Translations under genes and position numbers: made by a program
In this document: one piece after another, positions 20,310-31,253 of the stretch
Numbering within the stretch: the stretch's first letter is position 1
How the letters are laid out: every line of letters starts with the position of its first letter
Origin: Phaseolus vulgaris
Taxonomy: Eukaryota > Streptophyta > Magnoliopsida > Fabales > Fabaceae
NCBI RefSeq assembly: GCF_000499845.2
Contig: NC_023750.2
Coordinates: 16,005,447-16,069,446 of the forward strand
DNA: 64,000 nt
Direction: 5' to 3'
The notes under the pieces: generated by a model
Database searches by the model: none
The model's input: only the letters and a program-made list of their open reading frames with translations
Told to the model about the DNA's origin: nothing

Positions 20310-23016
20310 GCTCATGGATAGGGTGCTCTCGCCCATGCTGGGAAGGAACGTACATGCCTATGTAGATGACATGGTGGTTACGTCCCAAGAGAAGAAGCAT
20401 CATGCAGCTGATCTGGAAGAACTATTCACCACCATTGCCAAGTACAGGCTGAAGCTCAACCCTGAGAAATGTATATTTGGTGTGGAGGCTGGGAAGTTCT
20501 TGGGTTTCCTTTTAACAGAGCGGGGAATCGAAGCTAACCCAGAGAAGTGTGCGGCAATCGTGGCAATGAGGAGCCCAACGACGGTGAAGGAAGTGCAGTA
20601 GCTCACCGGTCGCTTGGCGGCTTTGTCCCGGTTTATGTCCGCTGGAGGGGAGAAAGGTCATCCATACTTCCAGTGTCTTAAACGCAACAGCAGATTCCTC
20701 TGGACACAGGAGTGCGAGGAGGCTTTCATCAAACTGAAGGAGTATCTGGCGAGCCCACCAGTCTTGCGAAAACCTCAGGTAGGCATCCCTCTTCGTCTGT
20801 ATTTCGCTGTGACGGAGAGAGCAGTCAGCTCAGTCCTGGTGCAAGAGCAAGACCAGACCCAGAAGCCTGTTTACTTCGTGAGTAAGGTGCTGCAAGGCCC
20901 TGAAACAAGGTACCAGGCCCTCGAGAAGGCTGCCCTGGCGGTGGTGTTTTCAACCAGAAGACTCAGGCATTACTTCCACAGCTTCACAGTGGTGGTGATG
21001 ACTGATCTGCCTATCCAAAACGTGCTGAAGAAGCCTGATGTGGCAGGCAGGATGGTCAAATGGGCGGTGGAATTGTCAGAATTTGACATTCAGTACGAGC
21101 CCCGAGGACCTATCAAGGGGCAGGTGTTCGCGGACTTTGTGGTCGAGCTGTCGTCGATCGCGACACCTGCAGGAGGTTTAGATTTCCGATGGGTGTTATC
21201 GGTGGATGGCTCCTCTAATCAGCAGGGAAGCGGCGCTGGAGTCATCCTGGAAGGCCCAAACGGGGTACTGATCGAGCAGTCCCTCCGCTTTGCCTTCAAG
21301 GCTAGCAACAATCAGGCGGAGTATGAAGCCCTGATCGCAGGAATGTTGCTAGCAAGAGAAATGGGAGCAAGAAACCTGCTGGCCAAAAGCGACTCTTTGC
21401 TAGTCACCGGGCAGGTCACAGGGGAGTTCCAGGCAAAGGATCCCCAGATGGCAGCCTACCTGGAGTATGTGCAGCTCCTGAAGACGTCCTTCGCCGAGTT
21501 TGAATTGGTGCACGTACCAAGAGAGCAAAATGCCAGAGCAGACCTGCTTGCCAAGCAGGCCAGCTCAGGCAAAGGGGGGAAGCAGAGGACCGTCATTCAA
21601 GAGACCCTGAAGGTGCCGCGCGCGTTCGTGTCAGACAACCAGGTACTTCATGTATACAAATCAATGGAGCGTCTAACGATCGGTCATCGGTCGTTGACCC
21701 AAGAAACGCTGAGAGCACCGAGGGTGAGATCGCGACCGTCGAAGACCGATGAGTCGATGGAGGTCCACGCGGAGAAGGAACCCGACACCTGGATAACGCC
21801 ATACCAGTTATACTTAGAAGATGGTGTACTCCCGCTCGACATGGCAGAGGCAAAAAGGATAAATAGGAGTTCAAGTAAGTTTACTCTAATAGATGGAAAC
21901 CTCTTTAGATTTGGATTTTCTCACCCTGTGCAGATCTGTGTGCACAGCGAGCAATGCACCAGACTCTTGTCAGAGCTGCACGAGGGGGTGTGCGGAAGCC
22001 ACGTAGGTGGTCGTGCTTTGGCAAGTAGGATACTCCGCACGGGGTACTACTGGCCAAAGCTGAAGGAAGACTGCATAAAGTTTGCTCAGCGCTGCAAACA
22101 GTGTCAACTGCATGCAGACTGGCACAAGGCACCCCCTGAGGAGTTGAGGTCCATCCATAGCCCGTGGCCATTCCACACATGGGGGATCGACATCCTAGGA
22201 CCTTTTCCCCTGGCGATAAGGCAGATGAAGTTTCTCATCGTGGCCATCGAGTACTTCACCAAGTGGGTGGAGGCAGAGCCAGTCGCACACATCACCGCAC
22301 AGAAAGTCGAGCACTTCGTCTGGAAGAACATTGTCTGCCGCTTCGGAATACCCAAGAGGTTGGTCTCCGACAATGGCACCCAGTTCACGAGTCATCAGCT
22401 GAGGAAGATGTGTGAAGAGTTAAAGATACAACAGGTTTTCGCTTCAGTGGAACACCCACAAACCAATGGGCAGGTGGAGTCTGCCAATCGAGTACTGCTC
22501 AGGGGGCTGAAGCGAAGACTAGACAAGGCCAAAGGAGGCTGGGCAGAGGAGGTCCCCTGAATTGTATGGTCTTATCATACCACCCCACAGTCCAGCACCC
22601 ATGAGACACCCTTCAGCCTTGTCTATGGGACAGACGCCATGATTCCCGTGGAAATACAGGAGAGCTCCCCCAGATTCTTTAACTTCATTGCTGAAGAGTC
22701 CAATGAAGAACGTAAGGTGAATCTCGACCTGCTGGACGAAGTGCGAGAAGAAGCCAGAGTCAGTGCTGAAGCCGTAAAGAGAAGAATAGAGCGGAGGCAC
22801 AACTCTAAAGTGAGGCCCAGGTGCTTCCAGGAAGGTGATCTGGTGATGAGAAAGGCGCATCAGAATGAGATGGAGAACAAGTTGTCTCCAAAGTGGACAG
22901 GCCCGTACAGAGTGGTCGAGACGTTAGAGAACGGAGCTTATCGGCTAGAAACTCTGGAGGGAGGAGCAATCCCCAGAACGTGGAACGCCACCCATTTAAA
23001 ATTTTACTTCAGTTAA
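20310..23016 (+). pseudogene. Element B pol, second part (RT, both RNase H domains, integrase)
   Basis: This resumes the RT frame cut at 14683. It contains the YVDD active site, RT thumb, the first RNase H (LYFAVTERAVSSVL), the complete second RNase H-like domain (SVDGSS, AEYEAL, KSDS, NARADLL) and integrase with an HHCC finger, the D-D-E triad (GIDILGP, VSDNGTQF, GQVESAN) and a KWTGPY C-terminal module, ending at TAA 23014-23016. Two nonsense codons are present, both explicable as C-to-T changes: TAG 20599-20601 (from CAG) and TGA 22558-22560 (from CGA). The rest of the frame is open. B is therefore a recently dead autonomous element. Confidence 0.93.
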
Positions 23017-23982
23017 GTTGTAAAGTAGTTGCGTTCTCGCGCTAAAAGATACATGCTTTGTATGTGGTGTAAACAGTTGAACAGACAAGGGGGCACTCTT
23101 TTCCCTAAGGAGGGTTTTTAACGAGGCCACCCAATTAAAGAAAAAATTTCCAGCATATCAAGTGTGTGCAAGTATTAAAGTTAAAATCCTCCTTGCCCCA
23201 AGAGCAAGTGCAGGTGATCGGTTAGGCCTTACTTGCCCTAGGCGCAAGTACTGGCACCGATCTAAGTCTTCCTCACCCCAGGTGTGAGCGCAAGCAATTA
23301 AGGGTTTGAAAAGCCAGGGGTGCCAGTAAGACCAAGAGAGGGAAAGGAAAGATCTTGACAAATGTCCTTACCCACTTGGCATACACCAATATTGGCCCAG
23401 TAAGGCTCTTAGTCCGAAACCCTTCTCACCCCAGGAGTGAGGCAGGGAATGAACGACTCAATCCGCCGAAGGGTGATGACCAAGGGAAAGTAAGAGGGGT
23501 CAGCGAGAAACACTTTTCTTTCCCCAAAACGAGGTATCACCTCGAGCGATCGATGTCAAGGTTCTCTATGCACTTAGCGCTAGAGCGACAGAGAAGCTAA
23601 GTGAAGATCGAAGAACGATCACTGATGAGTCGTCAGTGATTGGTTAGTGGTGCAAAGCAGCGCACAAGAACTGTTAAACACAAGGCTAAGGGAGTAGCTA
23701 GTCGTGATCAAGTTGAGGCCAAGAACAAGGGAGGCAGATCGCGCTAGGCCTAAGCTGGTTAACACTTAGTCGTGTGCAAAGGGAAAGACAAAGCTTAAGA
23801 TCGCGCTGAACCTAAGCTAGCTAACAGTTAGTCGTGTGCATAAAGAAAGGTGAAGCTCAAGAAAAATGCAAGAGAAGAAGCTCATACAAATTGAGAGTTT
23901 ATATTCACAACCAAGTCTTGTACAAATTTTGGGTACTAAGAAAAGTTGTGCAGAAGTTAAAATTTACAAGGAAGAGGAGAGA
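23017..23982 (+). other. Element B 3' noncoding region
   Basis: There is no gene. It holds degenerate short direct repeats around 23185-23445 built on (A)CCCCAGGNGTGAG and CCCNAGNGCAAGT. These occupy the same place as the 37-bp array of C but are unrelated in sequence. Confidence 0.65.
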
Positions 23983-25987
23983 TTAAGGAGCAGGAGGGGT
24001 GAGCTTTCCATCTACCACTTCATGATAGATGCTGAACTGCGAGAGGTCCAGGTCTGGGAGAACGCATCTGATTTGCTCGAGTGCTAGCTCGAATCCGTCA
24101 GTAAGGGCATCAGCACCCACGTTCATCAAATCAGCCTTCTCCGCCTCCAGTTTTTGCTTTGAGGCCTCCGCAGCATCTCTCTCAGTGGTAAGGGCAGCAA
24201 GGGAGGAGGCAGCTTCTTCCAGTTGGCCCTTGGCTTCAGACAGTTTGCCCACCACCTCCTCAAGCTTTTTCTCTCCAGCAGCAGCCGCTTCTTTGGTGGA
24301 CTCGAGCTCCCCCACTAGTTGAGAGTTCAGTTGGCGTAGGGAGGAGGTCTCGGCCCGTAGCTCCACCACCGCGCAGTCCAGAGAGCTCACAGTCTGCCCC
24401 ATCAAGATCTCCGTCTTGATGGTCTCTTGGACCTGCGCTAGGTACTCCCTCCTAGCTTTCTCCACCATGCCCCGCATCATCTCTACAGACCCTTGAGCAG
24501 CTTCGAAGTCACTTCGCAGTGACTCCTTGTCGTGCTCAAGCTCTTTCACCCTCTTCTCCAGGGCTATTTGCTTGTGGTGCTGGGTGGAAAACTCCAGAGA
24601 GAGCACCATCTGCCTGGCCAGGTGCATGTCCACCTCGTCACCATTCCATTCGACGAGCTCCCGGTTGCTTATGAGCTGTCGAACCAGGGTGATGACCCTG
24701 CTGAAGTTCTCGTGGCTGGCTCCAGAGGCGCTTGGGCGCGAGCTGGATCCACCACATTCAGCAGTGGCAGTAGAGATTGGCAGTGGTGGAGGACCCCCAG
24801 ATCGAGCAGAAGCACCCCAAGCAGGAGGAGCAGATGGACCAGGTGATTGGCCTACTGGGGGGGGAGATGGCAGTTGAGAAGTTGGAGGCAACTGTTGGCA
24901 GGGAGAAGGAAGGCATGTGGGCTCTGAGGCAGGTTGAGTAGAGGGAGGAGGGGGTGAACCTTCCTCTACCTCCACCACCTCGATCTCCCCAGGCTGGAGA
25001 GACGAAGCCCCCTCGACCGCTGGCATTTTCCTCTGGCGGTGTATAAGAGGAGAGCCAGAGCTTTCCTCTTCAGTTGAGGCAGCAGCAGCAGCAGCAAGTG
25101 AAGTAGAAGCCTTCACCAGTCTTTTCCTCTTCCTCCCTTGCTCGGGGCCTTCAGCTGGCGCGACCGAGAGAGGAGGGGCCGCAATGGGCTCAGTGGTAGA
25201 AGAGGAGGAGCCAGTTCCCTTGGTTCCCCGACGCTTGGCAAGCTCCAGCAAGGCTAGCCTCCTGTCTTTCCCCGACATTGAGTCTACATAGATGAGAAAA
25301 GGAAGAGTTAGATGCTCAAGTTTCGCAAGTAGGTCAAAATATATAAAAGCATGCATGAGAAGGTGCAGGTATCCTAAGAGGTGGAAGAAGAGCTACCTAT
25401 ATACTTTTTCAGGGCCACCACATCGAACTCATCTTTGATGAGGTGAGCAGAGTTGTACTTGGCCCCCAGGAACAACCCACATAGCTCGCGCTCGTAGGGG
25501 GCCATAGCTTCGAGGTCCCTGGATTTCTTGAATTCAACCCCGGGAACCCAGTAGAGGGGGTACCCCTCGAGCAGATTTGGACTTTGAGGGGTGACAGATA
25601 TCATGTAGAACCTGCCCTTCCAGTCTTTGAAGGATTGCTGGTATAGGCCCAGGAGCACCCGACCAGCAACCCCGTTCAGGCTAACCCAGGACCTGTCCCC
25701 AGGATTCTTCGCCTCGAAGAAATAGAGGAACACATCCACAGAGGCGTTGTGCCCGAAATAATTGCAGAGGATCTGAAACGCCCGGATGAAGGCCCAGGCA
25801 TTTGGATGGAGTTGGCAGGGCGCGACGTTCAACTCCATCATCAGCTCCTTTTCGAAAAAGGTGAAGGGGAGGCGCAGCTTCAACCTTTTGAAGATGGCGA
25901 AGTAGATGAAGACGAAGGGCACCCCATTGGTGGCCCTATCGTCCGCACAGATGGGCATCCCTCGAGGAGGAATGCGGATTTGGATGT
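23983..25987 (-). CDS. Element B antisense ORF, 3' part (end of exon 1, intron, exon 2)
   Basis: This is the larger part of the antisense gene of B; its first exon begins at 37870 and is cut by element A. Exon 1 continues here (25987-25397) with the PF04195-like blocks FTFFEKELMMELN, QLHPNAWAFIRAF and WVSLNGVAGR. A GT-AG intron (25284-25396, 113 bp) follows. Exon 2 starts with MSGKDRRLALLELAKR and continues with a long Pro/Ser-rich region, a Lys/Glu-rich coiled coil and the C-terminal LPDLDLSQFS...EVVDGKLTP, ending at TAA 23985-23983. No internal stop was seen in any coding piece, so the gene was intact until A landed in it. Confidence 0.85.
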
Positions 25988-26800
25988 TGATCCTGCCTGT
26001 TGACCAGAACGTTGGAACCTGCCTCGTCAAAGGATCGACGTGTGCACCGCTTCAAACCTCCGTCCTTCTTCAAGATCCACCTCAAGAACCTGCAAAAGAA
26101 CAGAGCGGCGCCGCTGCGGCCGATCGCACTCCAACGCCCAAGTCAGTGACCGAACCACCAAATACTAAGAGCAAGAACACTCTAGGACTCTCAAGGAACC
26201 GTGCAATGTTCTCTCTCACAGTATGCTCAAGAACTCGCAAGCGTAAAGAGTATAATCTGAACGTGCGTACCTCGAAAGTTTGTTGAGAAACCCTTAAATA
26301 CCTGGTCACTTTCTCTCTCCTGGCAGTTACAGACCTGAACACGTGGCTCGCATCCAGTCGTACACGTGCCACCATCTGGAGCCTCCTTGACTTGGGCACT
26401 ACTTCTGACTCTCTTTTGGCTAAGTTACTTATGCATGGTACTGCCCAGTGCATAGCAAAATTGGGAGCGCGATCTCTATTGGAATTGGCGAGTTAGGGTG
26501 CCTTCGTACACCTTCCCTGTGGTCTCGCCGGCCGCCTTCATAATCTGCACCACCTTCATCTTCGGCGATGTGCTTGCTCTGGCGATCTCCAACCACTTGG
26601 TCGCCTGAGTTTACATCTGGCGACTTCATCTTCAACTGGGCGATCGCCTGGTATGCTGGAGATCGGAGCACGCCAACTTAATAACTGGCGACTACACGAG
26701 CCCCCCGACTTCCTTCCCTTCCGCGAAACTGGCGCCTTGTCAACACGCCTACACTGTAGCTTGGTGCCACGTCATCACTTCCTACTACCAGGGCGGTACA
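25988..26800 (-). repeat. Element A 3' LTR
   Basis: On the + strand it begins TGATCCTGCC and ends GGCGGTACA. It pairs with 36806-37618. Confidence 0.95.
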
Positions 26801-26810
26801 CAAGCCCCTC

Positions 26811-26844
26811 AGTCTTAAGCGAAGACTTGTCCAGCGAAAAGACT
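26811..26844 (-). other. Hairpin before the polypurine tract of element A
   Basis: It has the same AGTCTT/AAGACT arms and GAC-AA-GTC inner stem as in D (34 nt). The polypurine run lies between it and the LTR (26801-26810 on this strand). Confidence 0.6.
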
Positions 26845-27398
26845 AAAAGAGTCACGCCAACACCGATCTACGTGGCACTGACGCAAAATTCCAAGCGGTT
26901 GTACTTTCTGCTTCTCTGACGCTCCACCAAACCCCTCACCCATCGCTCGACACGTGGCGTCATCAACGGTTACCTTAAGTTAACGTTTGCGCTTCCCAAA
27001 CCCATTTCGAAAAACCCTTAAACTCATTTTCGTTTCACTGTTCCATCACTTTCCTCGCATTCTCAGACGCTCCAACTCTCTTCTGCAAAAAAGCTCTCAG
27101 CGTTCTTCAACATTCTGAATCACCAACATCTTTCATCGCCTTCCCGATCATAAAAAGGTACTTCCTTTTTCTCTTCTGCTGGTTTTTCCTGCATTTTAAC
27201 CGATTCGCATCATCCTTTAACTGTCTGGTGCATACGTTGTGGGTTGTTTTTGCTATTTCTCCTTCTTCGTAACTTAGGGCTTCGCTAACGTTCACAACGA
27301 ACCTACGTTCGTTCGTTTTTCACCCTTTCCTTATGATCGAGTCAGCCTCTGCGAACCCTGATCATTCTTCCTTTTCTTCTTCCTTTGCAGCTTCAACA

Positions 27399-29963
27399 AT
27401 GACTCGCTCAAAGATCACCCCAAATCCTCCACCTTCATCACGAAACCCTTCCTCCCAAGCACACGACCCACCGCGAGCACGCGGCGCTTCATCTTCTCAG
27501 GCTGAGAGGCCTGCACCTTCCCGCCCCAACCTGGCCCAGGCTACTCCGCCTGTCACCGGAGGAGCCTCCGTTCCCCCACCATACTTCAAAAAATTATATC
27601 ACTGGGCCAACTCGACCTTGCTGAGGGAAACGTCTTCTGTAAATACTGCTGGGGCAGTTCTGCGGTTGACGAAGGGGGATAAGCCTCACCAAACATTCCA
27701 CAAGGAGCACGACGAGAAGATGACGGTGCTGCCTTGCCCCCACGACCTGCCAGTTTGCGCCGATGACAAGGCGAGCAACGATGGGCCCTTCTGCTTTGTT
27801 TACACAACTCTATTCAAGAAGGTGAAGCTCAAGTTTCCCTTTACTCGTTTCGAGAGGGAGCTTCTCACCGAGCTCAACATCGCCGCCGCCCAGCTCCATC
27901 CCAACAGCTGGGCGTTTGTGCGAGCGTTCCAAGTCATGTGCGACCATCTGGGGTTGCCAGCATCTGTAGATGTATTCTTATTTCTTTTTGAAGCCAAGCA
28001 CCCAGGAGATCGCCTGTGGGTAAGCTTGAATGGGATTGCTGGGAGGTCGATCCTTTCCATCTTCCAGCAATCCTATAAAGACTGGAAGGGAAAGTTCGTC
28101 CAATGGGTAAACAAGGGGAACAAAGAGTCAAAAAGCAGCTTCAGGAGACCCAGAAGTCCTGATAGCATGGGTGCTTTGGACAGAGATCTCTGTTTCTTCT
28201 GGAAGAGTGTGGCAGATGCCAACATCACCTTCCTCACCACCACCCTGATCTGCTTCGAGTTCTTCGAGGACCAACTCGAAATCCGCATAGGTTAGAACGT
28301 TTAAGTTCTTGTTTCTCTGTTAACTGTTTCTGGGCGTCTTGTGCGTTGTGCGCAAGACTTTGGTTTTATTTTTCCGCACTATTCGCCTGCTTTGTTGCAT
28401 ACTGTCTTATGCATTTATCTCCTTTCTGAGCTAACCCCTGCATTTTCGCTCTATGCAGATAACATGTTGGGGCGGGGCAAGCTTGCTGAATTGAGGGCGC
28501 TCGCCCGAACCCACGGATTGGCAACGGGCTCTCAAACAGTGCCAAACTCTGTGGTGGGGATCGCCGCTGCTCAAGGCAGATCGCCACCCAGGGGTGCAGC
28601 TCCTGCCGCTGTCCAACCCGCCAACCAAAGGAAGAAGCTTGTCCTCAGGAAACCCAAGAGGAAAGCCCCCCAGGTAGTCCATGAGGAGGAGGAGGAAGAC
28701 GACGAGGCAACTGAAGATGGCCTTGTCACGAAGAGGAAGAGGGTGGCACCTTCTTCACCATCTGCACCGCCCCCTCTTCCAACATCAACGCCGCCGTCTA
28801 CACCTGCTCCTCCTCCATCATCGCCACCCCCCGCAGCTCCTGCTTCACCAGTCCAAGCCATTCCATTGGCAACTGCGCCACCTGCGGTTGAGGCCCCCGA
28901 GCCAAACTTCATGGAGGACCCCCCGAGCGCCTCCACGCCGTATGTATCAGCTGGAGGGGGTCCTCCTTCAAATGCCTCAGCCGCAGACGTTGCTCCAATC
29001 GGGGATGAGGTTGCCCATACCTCTCCAATTCTGATCACTGAATCCCCGACATCGCCACCGCGCCAAGAAGCACCTGCTGAACAACCAAACAAAGAAGGTG
29101 GCGGCGAGAGCCAACAACAGGCCCACCCGGTGCCTCCACCAGCAAGCCTCTCTCTCGAGGTCACAAGGATGTGGGAGCCTTTCTCGGCCAAACTGAAGAT
29201 GATGGCAGAGGACTTCCCCACCATTATAACTAGAGCTGTGGAGAGCTCCACCAGGAAGCTCCAGGACGACCTCTACGCCCTTCGAACTGAAAACAGCACC
29301 ATAAGAATCGAGGTGGAAAGGTTGTCCTGCAATCTGACACTCGCGGAGATTGAACACTCCCGAGTAGAAGACGCAATGAGCACCGAGCTCCGGGTGGCGC
29401 GTAAGGAAGCTACCGATCTTCGCCATAAGGTACAACTCTTGGCACAAGAGAAAATCTAGCTGGAGAGCAAGATTGTGCCTTATCGCGTCAAGGTGGCTGA
29501 CCTGGAGCCCCTCATTAAAACCGACGCCGCCAAGGTGAAGAAATTGGAGCAAAGGTCAGCCGACCGAGAGGTCTTCCTTGGTAAGGTGGAGAAAGCAAGG
29601 GATGACGCCATGGCTGAGCTTGCCGAAGCCAACAAGGAAAAAGGGGAGCTTGCTGCTGAGCTGGGCCAGGTGCAAGCAGAATCCAAGAAGGTTGCTGAAG
29701 ACCTTCTCCAGGCTCAAGAAACCAACGAAAAACTCAAGAAACAAGTTGAAGAGCTGGAGCAGCAGAATAAGGGGCTGAAGGAACAAACTGAAGAACTCCA
29801 GAAACAGATTGAAGAACTTAATCTGAGTTCTGCCCAAATTCTGGCTGCTGGATTCGAGGCTGCACGGGAGCAGTTCGCCTGCTTGTTCCCCGATCTGGAC
29901 CTCAGCATGGTGTCCCTTAACAACGAGGTGGTGGATGGGAAAGTGGTTCCCGCTGAAGACTGA
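27399..29963 (+). pseudogene. Element A antisense ORF (PF04195-like plus coiled coil), one nonsense codon
   Basis: It is transcribed opposite to gag-pol. A 5'-UTR intron (27158-27390, GT-AG) precedes the start codon. I take ATG 27399 (MTRSKITPN) because the upstream in-frame Met at 27333 lies inside this intron and the other copies start at the same place. Exon 1 (27399-28290) holds the PF04195-like domain: CADD, FTRFERELLTELN, QLHPNSWAFVRAF and WVSLNGIAGR. The second intron is 28291-28458. Exon 2 (28459-29963) has a basic patch, a Pro-rich stretch, a long coiled coil and the C-terminal PDLDLSMVS...EVVDGKVVPAED. TAG at 29457-29459 replaces the Glu codon present in C and D. An AATAAA follows at 30014-30019. 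Function is unknown; despite the Pfam name there is no evidence of transposase activity. Confidence 0.85.
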
Positions 29964-31253
29964 TCAATTCCCTCCATCTGCTGCCTTCGTGCTTTCTCTT
30001 TGTATATAACTTGTAATAAACTTCATATTTTCCTGTATATGTGTTTTTGAACTGATACTTATTTCAATGGCAAAGTCTGTGCATTTCCTCTTATGACTTC
30101 TTTAACTGCTTTAACTTTCCTTGCACAGTTTGCTTCAAGAAATTAACTTAACGATTTCGTAGGCACGATCTTACACTTAACTGCTTCGAACCACTTCAAT
30201 TTCAAATAATAATCACTTTAACAACTTGTAATCTTAAGGCAATTAACCTTAGCGCGAAATCACTCCTCAAGCAATGAACTTTAACTCAACTACTGGCTTA
30301 AAACATCGCTTCACCCGATCTGCTTCATCAAAACGGGTCTTTAACTTTCTCGCCGCTGTTTGAACTTTTCTGGTCGCCAAAGACTCTTGGCGATATCAGC
30401 TTCTTTCTGGCTTCACCTTGGCCATTGTTCTTTTATCTGGGGGTAGAGGCGCCTTTCGGATCCTTCTCTACCTTCCTGAACTTCAGAACAAAAGACCGGG
30501 TGGCTAGGCGCTCTCTTCGAACCTACCTTAGCCACCTTCCAAACTTCTTCCACCCTTTACACCATACCTGAACTCGTTCGAGACGAGAAGGATTTTATCT
30601 TGCCTGAACTCGCTCATCGGCGAGAAGGTCTTTATCTCGCCTGAACTCGCTCATAGGCGAGAAGGTCTTTAACTCGCCTGAACTCGCTCATAGGCGAGAA
30701 GGTCTTTAAATCGTGCCTCTACATTGCCCCAGGGATTACATCTCCTCCCCCCCAGAAACACTGAGGACTTTTCACTGGTGCCTCTACATTGCCCCAGGGG
30801 TTACATCTTCTCGCCCCCAGAAACACTGAGGACTTTTCACTCTTCCTCGCCTGCACTCGCTCGACGGCGAGGAGGTCTTTAACTCGCCTCAGGACGCGCG
30901 AGGGCGTTGAGGTCTTTTAACTGGTGCCTCCGATCGCCGAAAAACGATGAGGACTTTAAAACTTTAACTGATGCCTCCGATCGCCGAAAAACGATGAGGA
31001 CTTTAAAACTTTTTAGAAGGCATGCAATATATCTTTACTTGTCTTAAATCACATATAAGTGACAAGGTCTTTCTTCAACACTTTCTGAAAACGACAAGCA
31101 CGCAATCTAAAACACCTTTGAACTTTAAAAACTCTTCTTTTATTGGGTGGCCTCATCAAAAACCCTCCTTAGGGAAAAAAGAGTGCCCCCTTCAAACTGT
31201 TTTAACAGAGACATTGTAATGTAACTTCGTGTTCGTTTTTACTTACAAAGCTC
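29964..31253 (-). other. Element A 3' noncoding region between antisense ORF and pol
   Basis: It holds 3' UTR sequence for both transcripts and the tandem repeats at 30566-30713, a related duplicated unit near 30715-30838, and two copies of a unit near 30923-31015 that contains CGATCGCCGAAAAACGATGAG. No gene was seen. Confidence 0.75.
30566..30713 (-). repeat. 37-bp tandem array, about four copies
   Basis: The unit on the + strand is GCCTGAACTCGCTCATAGG followed by CGAGAAGGTCTTTAACTC. It is the inverted counterpart of the array at 9854-10080, with fewer copies. Confidence 0.85.

Noticed and set aside
23983..25987. Calling the antisense proteins DNA transposases because of the Pfam name
   Set aside because: No DDE, RNase H-like fold or terminal inverted repeat association is visible. 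The PF04195 label reflects where the domain was found, not a shown activity.
27333..27398. Upstream in-frame Met (MIESASAN) as the start of the A antisense ORF
   Set aside because: It lies inside the 5'-UTR intron (27158-27390). Copies in C, B and F start at the Met just after the acceptor.
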